The notes under the pieces: generated by a model
What the model saw: only the letters and a program-made list of their open reading frames with translations
Database searches by the model: none
What the model was told of the DNA's origin: nothing
From: Azadirachta indica
Taxonomy: Eukaryota; Streptophyta; Magnoliopsida; Sapindales; Meliaceae
NCBI GenBank assembly: GCA_022749755.1
Contig: CM040448.1
Span: 988,481-1,052,480 of the forward strand
DNA length: 64,000 nt
Reading direction: 5' to 3'
Translations under genes and position numbers: made by a program
In this document: positions 13,528 through 23,797 of the stretch, piece after piece
How the letters are laid out: each line of letters opens with the position of its first letter
How positions within the stretch are numbered: the first letter of the stretch is position 1

Positions 13528-13800
13528 CCCTGAATAAATGAATATAAAACGTTAAAAGAAACAAGTAAAATTAAACAAAAACGAATTAATTCCCAATTAT
13601 AAACTCCAAAAAAAAAAACACTTACGGAATTTCAAAGAGAGAACGTGGAACAGATCACAACAATGAAAAATACAATACTGTATTAAAAGCGGAGTTTGAT
13701 CGGCTTACAAACACCAATACAATACAACACAAAACAAAGTTTTTTATTTCTAGCTTTATTGTAATTTTTTTCACGGTAATGGAGAAATATACGAAAGAGA
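13528..13800 (-). other. 5'-UTR of SIN3-like gene, with a UTR intron
   Basis: Two non-coding bases precede the ATG in the first coding exon. A GT-AG intron then spans 13625-13530 (donor GTAAGT read on the minus strand at 13625, acceptor CAG at 13532-13530). The upstream UTR exon starts at 13626 and reaches toward about 13800. The transcription start itself cannot be placed. Confidence 0.6.
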
Positions 13801-13892
13801 GAAAATTTTTTTTGGTTTCAAATAGTGTCGAGAGACTTATTGCAATAAGCTAGTCAAAATCTAAAATTCGAAAATAGTGTTTCTGTGAGCGA

Positions 13893-13928
13893 AAGAGAGA
13901 GAGAGGGGGGGGGGGGGGGGGGTTTTTT
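13893..13928. repeat. GA repeat followed by an 18-base G tract and T6
   Basis: A short (GA)n tract is followed by 18 consecutive G (13905-13922) and then TTTTTT, on the plus strand about 380 bp upstream of the SIN3-like ATG. The minus (coding) strand therefore carries C18. The plus strand could form a G-quadruplex. Long G runs are also prone to length error in sequencing, so the exact count is uncertain. Confidence 0.85.
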
Positions 13929-15265
13929 GCCCAAGGTTATTTCGCTTTGTGTTCTATTTTTGGAAGCAGTTTTTTGTGTTGTTTTTGTGTTTTATGTTTT
14001 CCTTGTTGCCTCTTTGTGGCTTGTAAATTGTAAACGGGCTTCTTTTCGTACGTATGCGACATTTCAATTCGGTCCATCAAACATTTCTTCATATTTTTTA
14101 TGCAATTACATTAATACATGTAATTACGATCATATTATTATTTAATTAATTATATAATTAATCAAAACGATGTTTAAAGTTGAAATTTAAGAAATTCATG
14201 ATTTTAAAAATGTGAAAAATTTAAGAATATTAATAGAGATGAAGTGCGGAGATAGTTTGATGATGTCCGATGCTTTTATTCCTATTTGGATCCAACAACT
14301 AAAGTAAAGTTTACAGCATAAGATACAAATATTTGAAGAAACCCTAACTTCCTTTTGAAGAAATCAAAACAAAATAAGTAATATTATGTGTAGAGAGTAA
14401 TTCTGCAAACTCGTCCATGCAAATTCACGTGGCGTCATGTAATTGAACAAATAAAAATTAAAAAAAAAAAACAGGATTTCGTATTTGATTTTCATTTAAT
14501 TCAATTACGCTACGTTAATTTGTGTAAAATTAATTTTTCTAACCAATTTATATTTTGAATAGTATTCAATTTTAAAAATTAAATTTATATATAAAATTAT
14601 TAAGGTAAATTTTTGCGTACATTCAATATGTGAAAATCATAATTTTTAATTTACTTTGTTTAATTCTTATTTTTAATGATCAACTACTTTTATTCTATGT
14701 CAAGGAGTCTATATACATAATATTTCTTTTCGAAAAATAATACTATTTTTATTAGTTTTTAAAATTAATTTTTTGTATAGAGATTATTTTTACAAATTTA
14801 TAAAACATAGTTTTAACCCTACATTTATTTAATATATCAATATTATGTCTTTTAATTTAATTCTTGTTTTTAGTCATCACTTACTTTCATATCCTATCGA
14901 CGAGTCTATGCCCCTGGTATCATTAGTCCAAAAATTTATACAGCTTAAAAAGTTTTAAAGTTCCGTCTCCGATCGTAATCAATGAATTAAAAAAAGATGA
15001 ACTTTAAACCTAGAAGCGTTCGAAGAATTTCAATTCATACAAGCTCAGCCCATAATAGTGTTAATAGGCCCAAGCCCAACACTCGGAAACAGAGGTACAG
15101 TTTGTTTCTGCTTTTGGTAAAACTTATATTTCTAAGATTGCCTCAACACAAAGCTAAGTCTTAGAAAATACAAAATCTATGTTTGTGTCCAAACTCAAAA
15201 CTTTGCTTCTTGCCCAAGTACTTGTAACTGTTTCAGCTTCGAAGTAAACAAAAACGTTAAAATAA

Positions 15266-15316
<51 letters not shown>

Positions 15317-15749
15317 GTGATTTTCTTTTAATTTTTACAATAGAGGATAAGAATATTTTTAGAAACATTTGAGGATGAGAATAAGACGAGCTTATCTGAT
15401 TGGGCAACTCGTCTAATTTTGGATAGAGTCAAGTGATATTGTAAATTTTTTTTTTAAAGAAAGTGAAAAATAATAAAGATATAGATAAATCCAAAGTTGA
15501 AAAGAATAAAATAAGCAAAAATTAATAAAAATTAAAATACATTAATTTTGCTACTGTTCCAAACATCAGCCATAATAAAAATGAAGAATATGCCCTTTTC
15601 ACTTATCACGATTTTTTTTTTTTTTTCATAAAACATCTTTGTAAGGTTAAGGTGCCATTTTTTTTTCTAATGGATAATTAAAAAAAAAAGAAGTAAAAAT
15701 AAAAAATAATTAAATTTCACTGCAGATGTAGATAGACTACACCAACATG
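13929..15749. other. AT-rich intergenic DNA between SIN3-like and ABCB array
   Basis: No coding sequence was recognised. It contains GGCCCA/GCCCAA motifs at about 15065-15080, a long (AAT)n microsatellite at 15268-15315, poly-T and poly-A runs, and, toward 15749, the 3'-UTR of ABCB copy A. Confidence 0.6.
15268..15315. repeat. (AAT)n microsatellite
   Basis: About 16 perfect trinucleotide units, directly visible. Confidence 0.95.
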
Positions 15750-18700
15750 TTAACTTAGTTGCCGGCCGGTTGCGGGAGTGGAGGAGTCATGTGATTGCGA
15801 GGTGCTTTGGAGGCTAACCAATGAGTAGTAAGCTCCTGCGGGTCCTTTAGCTAATAAAGCATGGTGGGTCCCTTTTTCCACCACGTGTCCTTTATCTAAC
15901 ACTGCAATCATATCACAATTCTGTATAGTACTTAAACGATGTGCTACTACCACACTAGTTCTACCCACCATCATGCGCTCGAGGGCTTCTTGAACCAATT
16001 TCTCCGACTGGCTATCAAGCGCGCTGGTTGCCTCGTCTAACAGTAATACGGTTGGATTTTTCAATATAGCCCGAGCAATTGCAATACGTTGCTTTTGACC
16101 TCCGGATAATTGTACTCCTCTATCTCCACACCATGTGTCATAACCATCGTTCAATCCAGCAATAAAATCGTGAGCATTGGCCGCCTTAGCAGCCTCAATG
16201 ATCTCTGATTCACTGATATTACCCGACGCTCCATACACAATGTTTTCTCTAATAGTGCCCGCAAATAGTGTAGGCTCTTGGCTAACAAGTGCAATATGTT
16301 TTCTTAGTGACCTGAGGTGGTAAGATCTTATGTCTCGACCATCAAATGTCACAACGCCTCTAAGAGGGTCATAAAATCGTTCGATTAAACCAATGATTGT
16401 CGATTTACCTGACCCACTTTGTCCAACTAGCGCAGTTGATTTACCAGCCTCAATGTTGATCGAGAAGCCTTTGAAAATCATCACATCAGCTCTAGCGGGG
16501 TATGCAAAATGAACATCTTGAAGTTCTATACAGCCTCTTACTTTCTCAGGTTGATAACCTTCAGAATCCTCAGGCTCAATCCTCGTGTACCGATCCAATA
16601 TAGCAAAAACTGACCCAACACTATCGGAGCCCTTAGCAAGATCAGTAGTCATGCTACCGGCTTCAGCTATGACACGGCCTGTACTCATTAAGATCATGAA
16701 GGTCTTAAAAAGTTGTTTAGAACTGACGTATCCATCAGCAATGAGCTTACCACCGTACCAAAAGTTTAATGCCAGAACGCAAGATGTTAGGCCCTGGGAA
16801 AAGGCAAGGCCTGCACCCGCAAACCAAGATTGTCTAACATTCTCTTGTCTTGGGCCTTCCTGGGCATTTTCAAGCATTTTCAGGATCCGATCTTGGGAAG
16901 AAAATGCAGTGATGGTTCTGAGATTGGAAACGGCCTCAGCAGCAAGCTTGCTGCTTGCTGCTTGGGCTTTTATGGCCTTCTTTGACATGCTTTTTAGCAG
17001 TACTCGCCGAGAGTAAAAGCATACAATGATAAGAGGCTGGACTGCTATCATTACTAATGCAAGCCTCCATGCAATGGCTAAGCCCATAGTGAAAGCTATA
17101 ATTATAGCAGAGAATGTTTGTACAATCAGAGCCGTTCGATCACCCACCAAGGACCTCACCTGCATGCCAAACAAACCAAAAGCATAGATTAGACCACACG
17201 AATGATACATTTGATAGTTGCTTTCTAACCAAAAAAAATAAAAAAAACCTTCTTCACTACGTACCACATTGGCATCTTTAGCAAGTCGAGAGCAAATTGC
17301 ACCACTTGAATTCTCGTCTTGATCAAACCAACCAACTTCAAAAGTGAGAATCTTTGAAAGCATCTTTTCTCTAATTCTCTTTGTCAAGTACTCACCCATA
17401 TAAGCAAAATTATAATGCTGAACAACGTTAATCACCAATGAAAATATCGATAACCCCAGGAAGCACAGAGAATAAATTCTTGTCTTCTCTTTGATCTCAT
17501 CATGATCTTTCAAGAAATATACTGATACCATAGAACCCATGGAGAAAGCATAAACTGGCTGCACTGCACCAAATAATACTGCACCCAAACATCCCAAGCT
17601 TGCTTGTTTCCATTCTGGTAGATTCAAAGCTAACAATCTCCTGAAAGATGGCACCGGAAATTTCTTGTTTTCCTCTCCATTGACTGTTTCCTTCTGAGTA
17701 TCATAATCTCCATCAAAAGAAGCTAGACTTGGACCGATCGATTTAACAGAACTTGACCTGTCAACAAATGAATTTTTGCGGCTGCTAGCATTATTCTTTA
17801 TCTCAGCCAGGTTTGGTACGTAAGATAAGCCATGCATTTTCTCTTCTGGATTTGTATTTTTTTTCTCAGTTTGCTGAAGACGGACAAGTGAAGTGTACAT
17901 GCCATTTTTATTCTGCATTAGCTCGTCATGTGAACCTGTTTCCATCACTTGGCCATTTTGGACTACGGCGATAACATCGGCGTTGCGGATGGTGGAGAGG
18001 CGGTGGGCGATGATAACGGTGGTGCGGCCGACTGCGGCCATGTCCAGAGCTTCCTGAACAACGCGCTCGGATTCAGAGTCTAAAGCACTTGTTGCTTCGT
18101 CTAGGAGAAGCAGTTTTGGTGCTTTGATTATTGCTCTTGCAATTGCTATTCTTTGCTTTTGTCCTCCTGACATTTGAACTCCTCTTTCACCAACCTGAAT
18201 AGTAAAAAGTAAATTAATTAATAAATAAATTAAAATCAATATTAAAGTCATTATGTAACAGTGCTAGTTAATTAACTTATAGTATACACCATGTATTAAT
18301 ACTTAACTATATTAATTTCGATTATTTGATGTAAAAATTAATTAAACTATGTAGTAATTAATTAAAGACCCAACAAGACAATATTAGTACTAAAGACTAG
18401 GACATACTTGTAGTTGATGGTTGATAAAAATAATATAATAATGTATAAATTTTAAGTATATATAATAGCATATCAGAAGATTTTTTAATTAATTAATACA
18501 AATGAGAAAAGGATTCAAAGTTCATATTGTACTAAGGATATCAATTTATTATTTTTTTATGTGATTTAACTTAAGATTGAGATTAATGAGTTGGAGTTGA
18601 ACTATGCTAATAACTTTATTATTAGACTTAGTCAAGATTCTTGGTTCCTCCAATAAGCTATTCTTAATTTTCCTTTGATTTTTCAATTAAAGCACATGAT

Positions 18701-21160
18701 CTTCTGTGGGATTCGCAAGATAATTTCAAATCTTCATGGGCTGTATTTAGTCATTCTTATTAATTTAATTAAATATCACGCAACAGTTCTTCATATCTAA
18801 TTTTCTTCATCTTTCTTCTAACATAATTCTGAAATTAGTAATTAGTAGTAAATTAATTAATGTTTCAGAAGGAAATAATTAAATGTATCAAGATCTAATA
18901 ATATCTATGCATGATTAAAATAGAAACATATGTATGCATGGATATATTCAATTTATTCAACAGATATTAATAGTCAACAATCGGAACAGGAACACGAACG
19001 TGAACATGGACATGAACATGAATGTGCGGATGCTTATTAATGCGAAGCCATTTGAAAATAAAATTAACAAGACACAAAATCCTACGTAATAGAATGCAGA
19101 TCTGCTGACTGCTAGCCAATGTTGACTTGTCGAATAAAATAGGACAGGGACTAAAGTTTTCTCTAGTTAGAAATAATTCATGGCAACACAACAAATGAAC
19201 AATAAGATGAAAATTTTTGACATCTTGCAAATCAGAAGCATTAATTAATGAAGAATTACTGACCTGAGTATCATACTGCTGAGGCAAGTGACAGATGAAA
19301 TTATGAGCATTTGAAGCTTTGGTTGCTGCAATGACTTCTTCGATGGTGGCATTTTCCTTGCCAAAAAGTATATTTTCCTTTATGGTTGTAGCAAAAAGTG
19401 CTGGCTCTTGACTCACCAAACCCATTTGTGATCTTAGCCATTTGAGCTGTAACCTTTCAATGGGAACTCCATCAAGCAGAATTTCTCCCCCGAGTGGGTT
19501 ATAAAATCTTTGCAATAATGAAATTATTGTGGATTTTCCCGAGCCACTTCCGCCAACTAAGGCCACAATTTTTCCAGCTGGAATTTCCAGGCAGAAATCT
19601 TTGAAAATTATGGTTTCAGGCCTGGATGGATAGGCAAATTCTACATGCCTGAATTCAACTTCACCTGAAACATTTTCCAGGATTTCACCTTTCATGTTTT
19701 CCGAATCAATTTTGGGAACTCTTTTTATCACCTCCATTATGCGTTCCCCTGCTGACATTGCTTCCGAAAAGTACTTCAAGTTGGACAAACCAGCCCCTAA
19801 AGCTCTGATAATTAATAACACACAATTCCATGAGTCAATCAGCTGCAACAATCTAAACATATTTTCAACTTTATGTATGTACTGTTTCATTATAAGCCAA
19901 AAGCACTTACAGGCCACCAAATCCCATGGCGGAGCCGACGGCGTGGACATTACCTCCTTTAGCACCATGGTACATGACCAATCTACTACCATAATAAGCC
20001 AAAAAAGACCAAATAGCAAAAGTGACTCCATTGCTGCCAATGGCAAGGCCTTTAGCCAAGCCTTGCTTTAACCCCAACTTGACTGAACCTTGTAAGGCTG
20101 AAGAGAATTCATTGATGGTTTTGCTTTCGCCAACAAAAGCATAAACAGTTCTTATAGAAGAAATTGCCTGCTCTGCAATTGTACCAGCTTTATTGTACTC
20201 TTCTCTCATCTTCCTCGCTAATGACATCAAAGTCCTTCCATACATTAGTCCAGGAATAATCAAAAGTACAATAAAGGGAAATCCAACAATAGTTAGCCTC
20301 CATAGCAGCAAGAACCCTGCTATGTAGCAACCAATGAATGTAGCCGCATTCTTCAGAAAGTTTGGTAGCTGTTACAAAATCATCACCACACATTAAGTCA
20401 TCATCAGCAAAGAATTAAAACAGCGCTTTCAGAAAAGTGCTTTTGGTCAAATTTAAAGGAATGAGATTGACAATTTCTACTGTTACCTTTTCACTGATAA
20501 CATCTTGAATGACAAGACTATCATTAGAAACACTTGTGATGATCTCAGAAGTGCTTGTGACATGCAAATCGAAGTACCCCACATCTTGTCTTAAGACTGC
20601 TTTCAAATATCTTGCTCTCATTCTTGTTGCTTGTCTTTCCCCTGTTCTTGTCCAACAATATCCCTCTAAAAATTCCAAAAAAATAAAAAGAAAAACATAA
20701 ACAAAATTTCATTTACAGTAAAGGAATTTTCACAAAACAATCTCAATAAGGAAAAAAATCATGAACCCCACCTAGAAAAGAAGCAACCCATTCTCCGCAA
20801 CCAACAAACACCAAAAATAGAGCATTCTGCCATCCACAAAAATTAACAAAACCTCAGCCATTTCCAAACTTTTCCCTTTTCTCTTCCAAGGGGAAAAAAA
20901 AAAAAAAAACAAATCAGAACCTTGTTCATGTTATGCGTGAAAACATCTACAGAAACAGTTGTTGCATTTCCAATAGTATTCGTCAATCTACTCATTACAA
21001 ATAAAACCACAGGTACAGCAAGCCCACTGGTAACTGCTCCGATGAACCCCAAACCCATCAGAAACTTATCTACGCCGTCTGCATGCATGAAAATGGATCG
21101 AAAAGACCCCTTCTTTTTCTTCATCACCTTCACGCCTTTTCTTTCACTGTCCATCTTCAT
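15750..21160 (-). CDS. ABCB (MDR/P-glycoprotein) full transporter, ABCB15-like, copy A
   Basis: Seven exons (transcript order): 21160-20921, 20826-20772, 20665-20487, 20368-19911, 19804-19264, 18194-17265, 17159-15750. The sum is 3813 bp (1270 aa), all GT-AG, stop TAA. Architecture is TMD1-NBD1-TMD2-NBD2. NBD1 has Walker [10 protein letters not shown] (exon 5), signature [14 protein letters not shown] and Walker [16 protein letters not shown] at the start of exon 6. NBD2 has Walker [10 protein letters not shown], signature [14 protein letters not shown] and Walker [12 protein letters not shown] in exon 7. D- and H-loops are present, so both ATP sites look competent. Predicted role: ATP-driven export at the plasma membrane; some ABCB proteins carry auxin or alkaloids, but the substrate here is unknown. 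The start could be Met at 21160 or two codons later at 21154; the frame stays open further upstream. Exon 6 encodes the longest NBD1-TMD2 linker of the array. It is the 3'-most unit on this strand and intact. Confidence 0.9.
18978..19032. repeat. Degenerate hexamer tandem repeat in intron 5 of ABCB copy A
   Basis: Imperfect GAACAT/GAACGT-type units are repeated about eight times. Both strands are open across it, producing a false His-Val repeat peptide in one frame. It is intronic and not coding. Confidence 0.75.
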
Positions 21161-21920
21161 AGTAGACACGAAAGCTAAAAGCAGTATGATTCTCAAAAGC
21201 ACTTCTGCTGTCAACTTATTTGTAGCGGAAAGATGGAAATGGGAAGAGATGCATGGTTATGATGAGTTTTCAAGGAGTGATTTAAGACGATGCATCTACC
21301 ACGTTTGGTTGTTCTCTCGTCTAACGATGAAATTTCATCTTTAATGTTTGACTATAATAAAATTAAATAATATAATTCAATTTACCAGTTTTATTTTATA
21401 AGAATACTGTTTATATATTTATTAAAATAAATAAAAAGAACACAAGTTGGTTTTTCCAAATAAAATAAGGACGGGTCTATGGCATTCATTAAAATAAATT
21501 TGGTGAACATGTGCTATGGTTTGACTTTCTTAATTGTTTCATCTAATTTATATTAGAATTTTGTTACGTATTTATTTGGGATTGCAATTCGACGGGTGTA
21601 AAGTGTTAGGACCTTTCTTATCACAGTATCTTATTTACTATTTTTATTTTTGATGGAGATGACTATAAGAGAAGAGAACTTTTAAAAGCAAAAAGCCACA
21701 AGAAAAGGAGTAGAAGAAAATGATGAAATCGTAAGTACGATAAGTTTAATGATTTACATGTTATAAATAAAAAGAGCTTATTTATTAATTACAAATGAAA
21801 GTTTAAACATATTTATAACAAATTTAAGTGCTAACGTAACGGGTAGCAAAAACAAAGAAAAAGAAGAGAGTTTGTTTAGTTTATATTTATATTGTGGCTC
21901 ATAATGTACTAATGGAGTGT
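21161..21920. other. Promoter-side spacer between ABCB copies A and B
   Basis: This holds the 5' flank of copy A and then the 3' flank of pseudogene B. A block at 21496-21545 is shared with the intact copies C and F (see the separate entry). Otherwise it is AT-rich with no recognisable gene. Confidence 0.6.
21496..21545. promoter_or_regulatory. Conserved upstream block with W-box, ABCB copy A
   Basis: This carries GGTGAACATGTG and then TTGACT (21521-21526), about 340-365 bp upstream of the copy A ATG. Matching blocks lie upstream of copies C (34864-34912) and F (51233-51283). TTGAC(C/T) is the core bound by plant WRKY factors. Its role in regulation is inferred from conservation among the three intact copies. 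Confidence 0.45.
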
Positions 21921-22051
21921 TGTGCGATTGATGTGGTATGGGTTCCTTTCCTTTGAAGGCTGACTAATGAGTAGTACTAGCAAGAACCTGTGGGTCGTTT
22001 GGCCAACAAAGTTTGGTGGTTCCCTTCTTCGACAACCTGTACTTTATCTAG

Positions 22052-22182
22052 CACTGCAATGGTATCACAATTTTGTATGGTACTTAACTTACGTGCTAGT
22101 AGCACACTAGTACTTCTACTTCTCCCGACCATTAGGCGCTCAAGGGCTTGTTGTACCACTTTCTCTGATAGGCTATCAAGCG
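22052..22182 (-). repeat. Duplicated NBD2 exon segment in copy B, first copy
   Basis: About 130 bp, nearly identical to 23797-23928. Both copies encode the stretch from just after the NBD2 Walker B ([19 protein letters not shown]) to the H-loop region. The two flank the foreign insertion in pseudogene B. Confidence 0.85.
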
Positions 22183-22388
22183 CGCTGGTCCCTTCGTCTA
22201 ATAGTAGCACTTTGGACTTGTTCTTCGTCTAATATTGCATTCCATTCAGTTAAACTCCCTGCCCATCTTTGTGGACTTCATGTTCCAGTTGGTTTGTGCT
22301 CTAGCTGCTGCGTGCTGAGTGCTTAGTGCTGTGGTCCTAAACTAATACTGTGCCGAATCAAAATACAAAATCACTTTTACTATCTCTT

Positions 22389-22513
22389 AACTCAGTAATT
22401 GCGCCAGCCACTCGGGCACTGCCCGAGTGAAGAGGCAGGTCTTCCATTCCTACTAAATTCTAGTTAGATGGTATATATAATATTAAAAAAAAAAAAAGAA
22501 CTCAATAATTGCG
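22389..22513 (+). mobile_element. Small retroposon-like insertion with target duplication and poly-A
   Basis: AACTCAGTAATTGCG (22389-22403) and AACTCAATAATTGCG (22499-22513) are 15-bp flanking repeats with one mismatch. Between them lie 95 bp ending in 13 A (22485-22497) and containing a perfect 10-bp inverted repeat (22409-22429, CACTCGGGCA/TGCCCGAGTG). This is the pattern of target-primed retroposition of a short RNA or a heavily truncated LINE/SINE. The source is not identified. Confidence 0.6.
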
Positions 22514-23683
22514 TCACTGATGGTGATGGGGTCCAATTCTTCGCCTCACTGGTGCTCGTCGGTTGTAGTGCAATCAAAGTACAACTTGATTTATTATATG
22601 TTGTTTAAAATTCTTTCTTCTATATTATACAAAGATTTTCAAACAGCTCACTCAATACTACTCTATAATCATTTATAAAGGATTAATTAGAGGGTATATT
22701 AGTCAATAAACATGTCTTTACAAGTTGGGTTCATCCTAACTTAGTTTCACCATTACTTTTCTTTTTTTTTTTTTTTTAACTGTGTCGAGCTCGAGCATGC
22801 AATATTAGAAATTGTGTGGCTTGGTCGTGGTTGGCCAGTTAATATGATTTTCACTAAAAACGATTAAACTGTATTTTAACGGTTAATAATATTGAATAAA
22901 AGCATTAGTGACTAAATATAACTGAATCAGTGATTAATACATGTTAATTTTAATATAAAAATAAGAATCTCATAATTTTTTTATTTTAAGGGAAAAAAAA
23001 AGAATTGTCATCTTAAAAGGGCCGGAAGCCATAAACATTGTCCAAATCAATCGAATTTCAACCATCCAGCGCATGTATCCGTATGCAGATACTAATTTCT
23101 GTAACGTCAAGTTTAGACGCCAAGAAAGAAATGATGAGCAAACTATGCGCCTAAAGTGTAACCTCCAATATTTATTAACTGATCAGGAAAAAAATAAAAA
23201 AAACTTACTTTCCGACACATAGAACAACCTTATACGTATTGGTTGTATCACCCAAATCCGGTTCCGTACACTATACTACGTTTGATCATTAAGGGGTATG
23301 GTTGAAATTCGATGCAGGATTGGATTTTGATCAGTTTCCTTGATGACATAACCTATGGCTACCGTCGTAGGTAAGTGTATGCACTCGTGCACAATTATCA
23401 TACCCATTAATTAGACCGGATATATAGGGCCAGAATTTGAGAGTCTTCTGCTTCAGCTAGCTCGTGTTAGTGTCGATGTATTTACGTCGGCAAAAGAAGG
23501 GTTATCGATCATTTTTGAGCCACTACTAACAGACAGATCGGAAACGCATGCAGGAGGAGTGATTTTGCGGGCAGCCTAGGAAGTACGTCGTAGCCGATAT
23601 CAGCAGGAATATGCTAGCTTCTTCCAGGAGGCGCTCAGAAACTTTGAAACTTAATTAAACATATTTTTGTGATACAGTGTCAA

Positions 23684-23797
23684 ACTTGTCGAATAAAATA
23701 GGACAGGGACTAAAGTTTTCTCTCGTTAGAAATAATTCATGGCAACACATCAAATGAACAATAAGATGAAAATTTTTTGCAACATCTTGCAAATCAG
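23684..23797 (-). repeat. Copy of ABCB copy A intron 5 sequence
   Basis: Nearly identical to 19125-19235 apart from a few substitutions and a small insertion. It sits between foreign DNA and the second NBD2 duplicate. It looks like filler DNA copied from the neighbouring gene. Confidence 0.85.

Larger units (their letters stand above)
22230..23797. other. Non-homologous insertion inside ABCB pseudogene B exon 7
   Basis: This DNA has no counterpart in the other ABCB copies. It contains a small retroposon-like segment (22389-22513), poly-T runs and, at its right end, about 113 bp (23684-23797) copied from intron 5 of ABCB copy A (matches 19125-19235). The remainder has no open frame or domain that I recognise, and its origin is unknown. 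Confidence 0.7.

Noticed and set aside
16585..17016. 143-residue plus-strand open frame
   Set aside because: It lies fully antisense to exon 7 of ABCB copy A. Similar antisense frames recur in the other copies, as expected from conserved coding sequence.
20190..20393. A frameshift in exon 4 of ABCB copy A
   Set aside because: The reading frame continues from [19 protein letters not shown] into [10 protein letters not shown] without a break. The apparent change is only an alternative frame.
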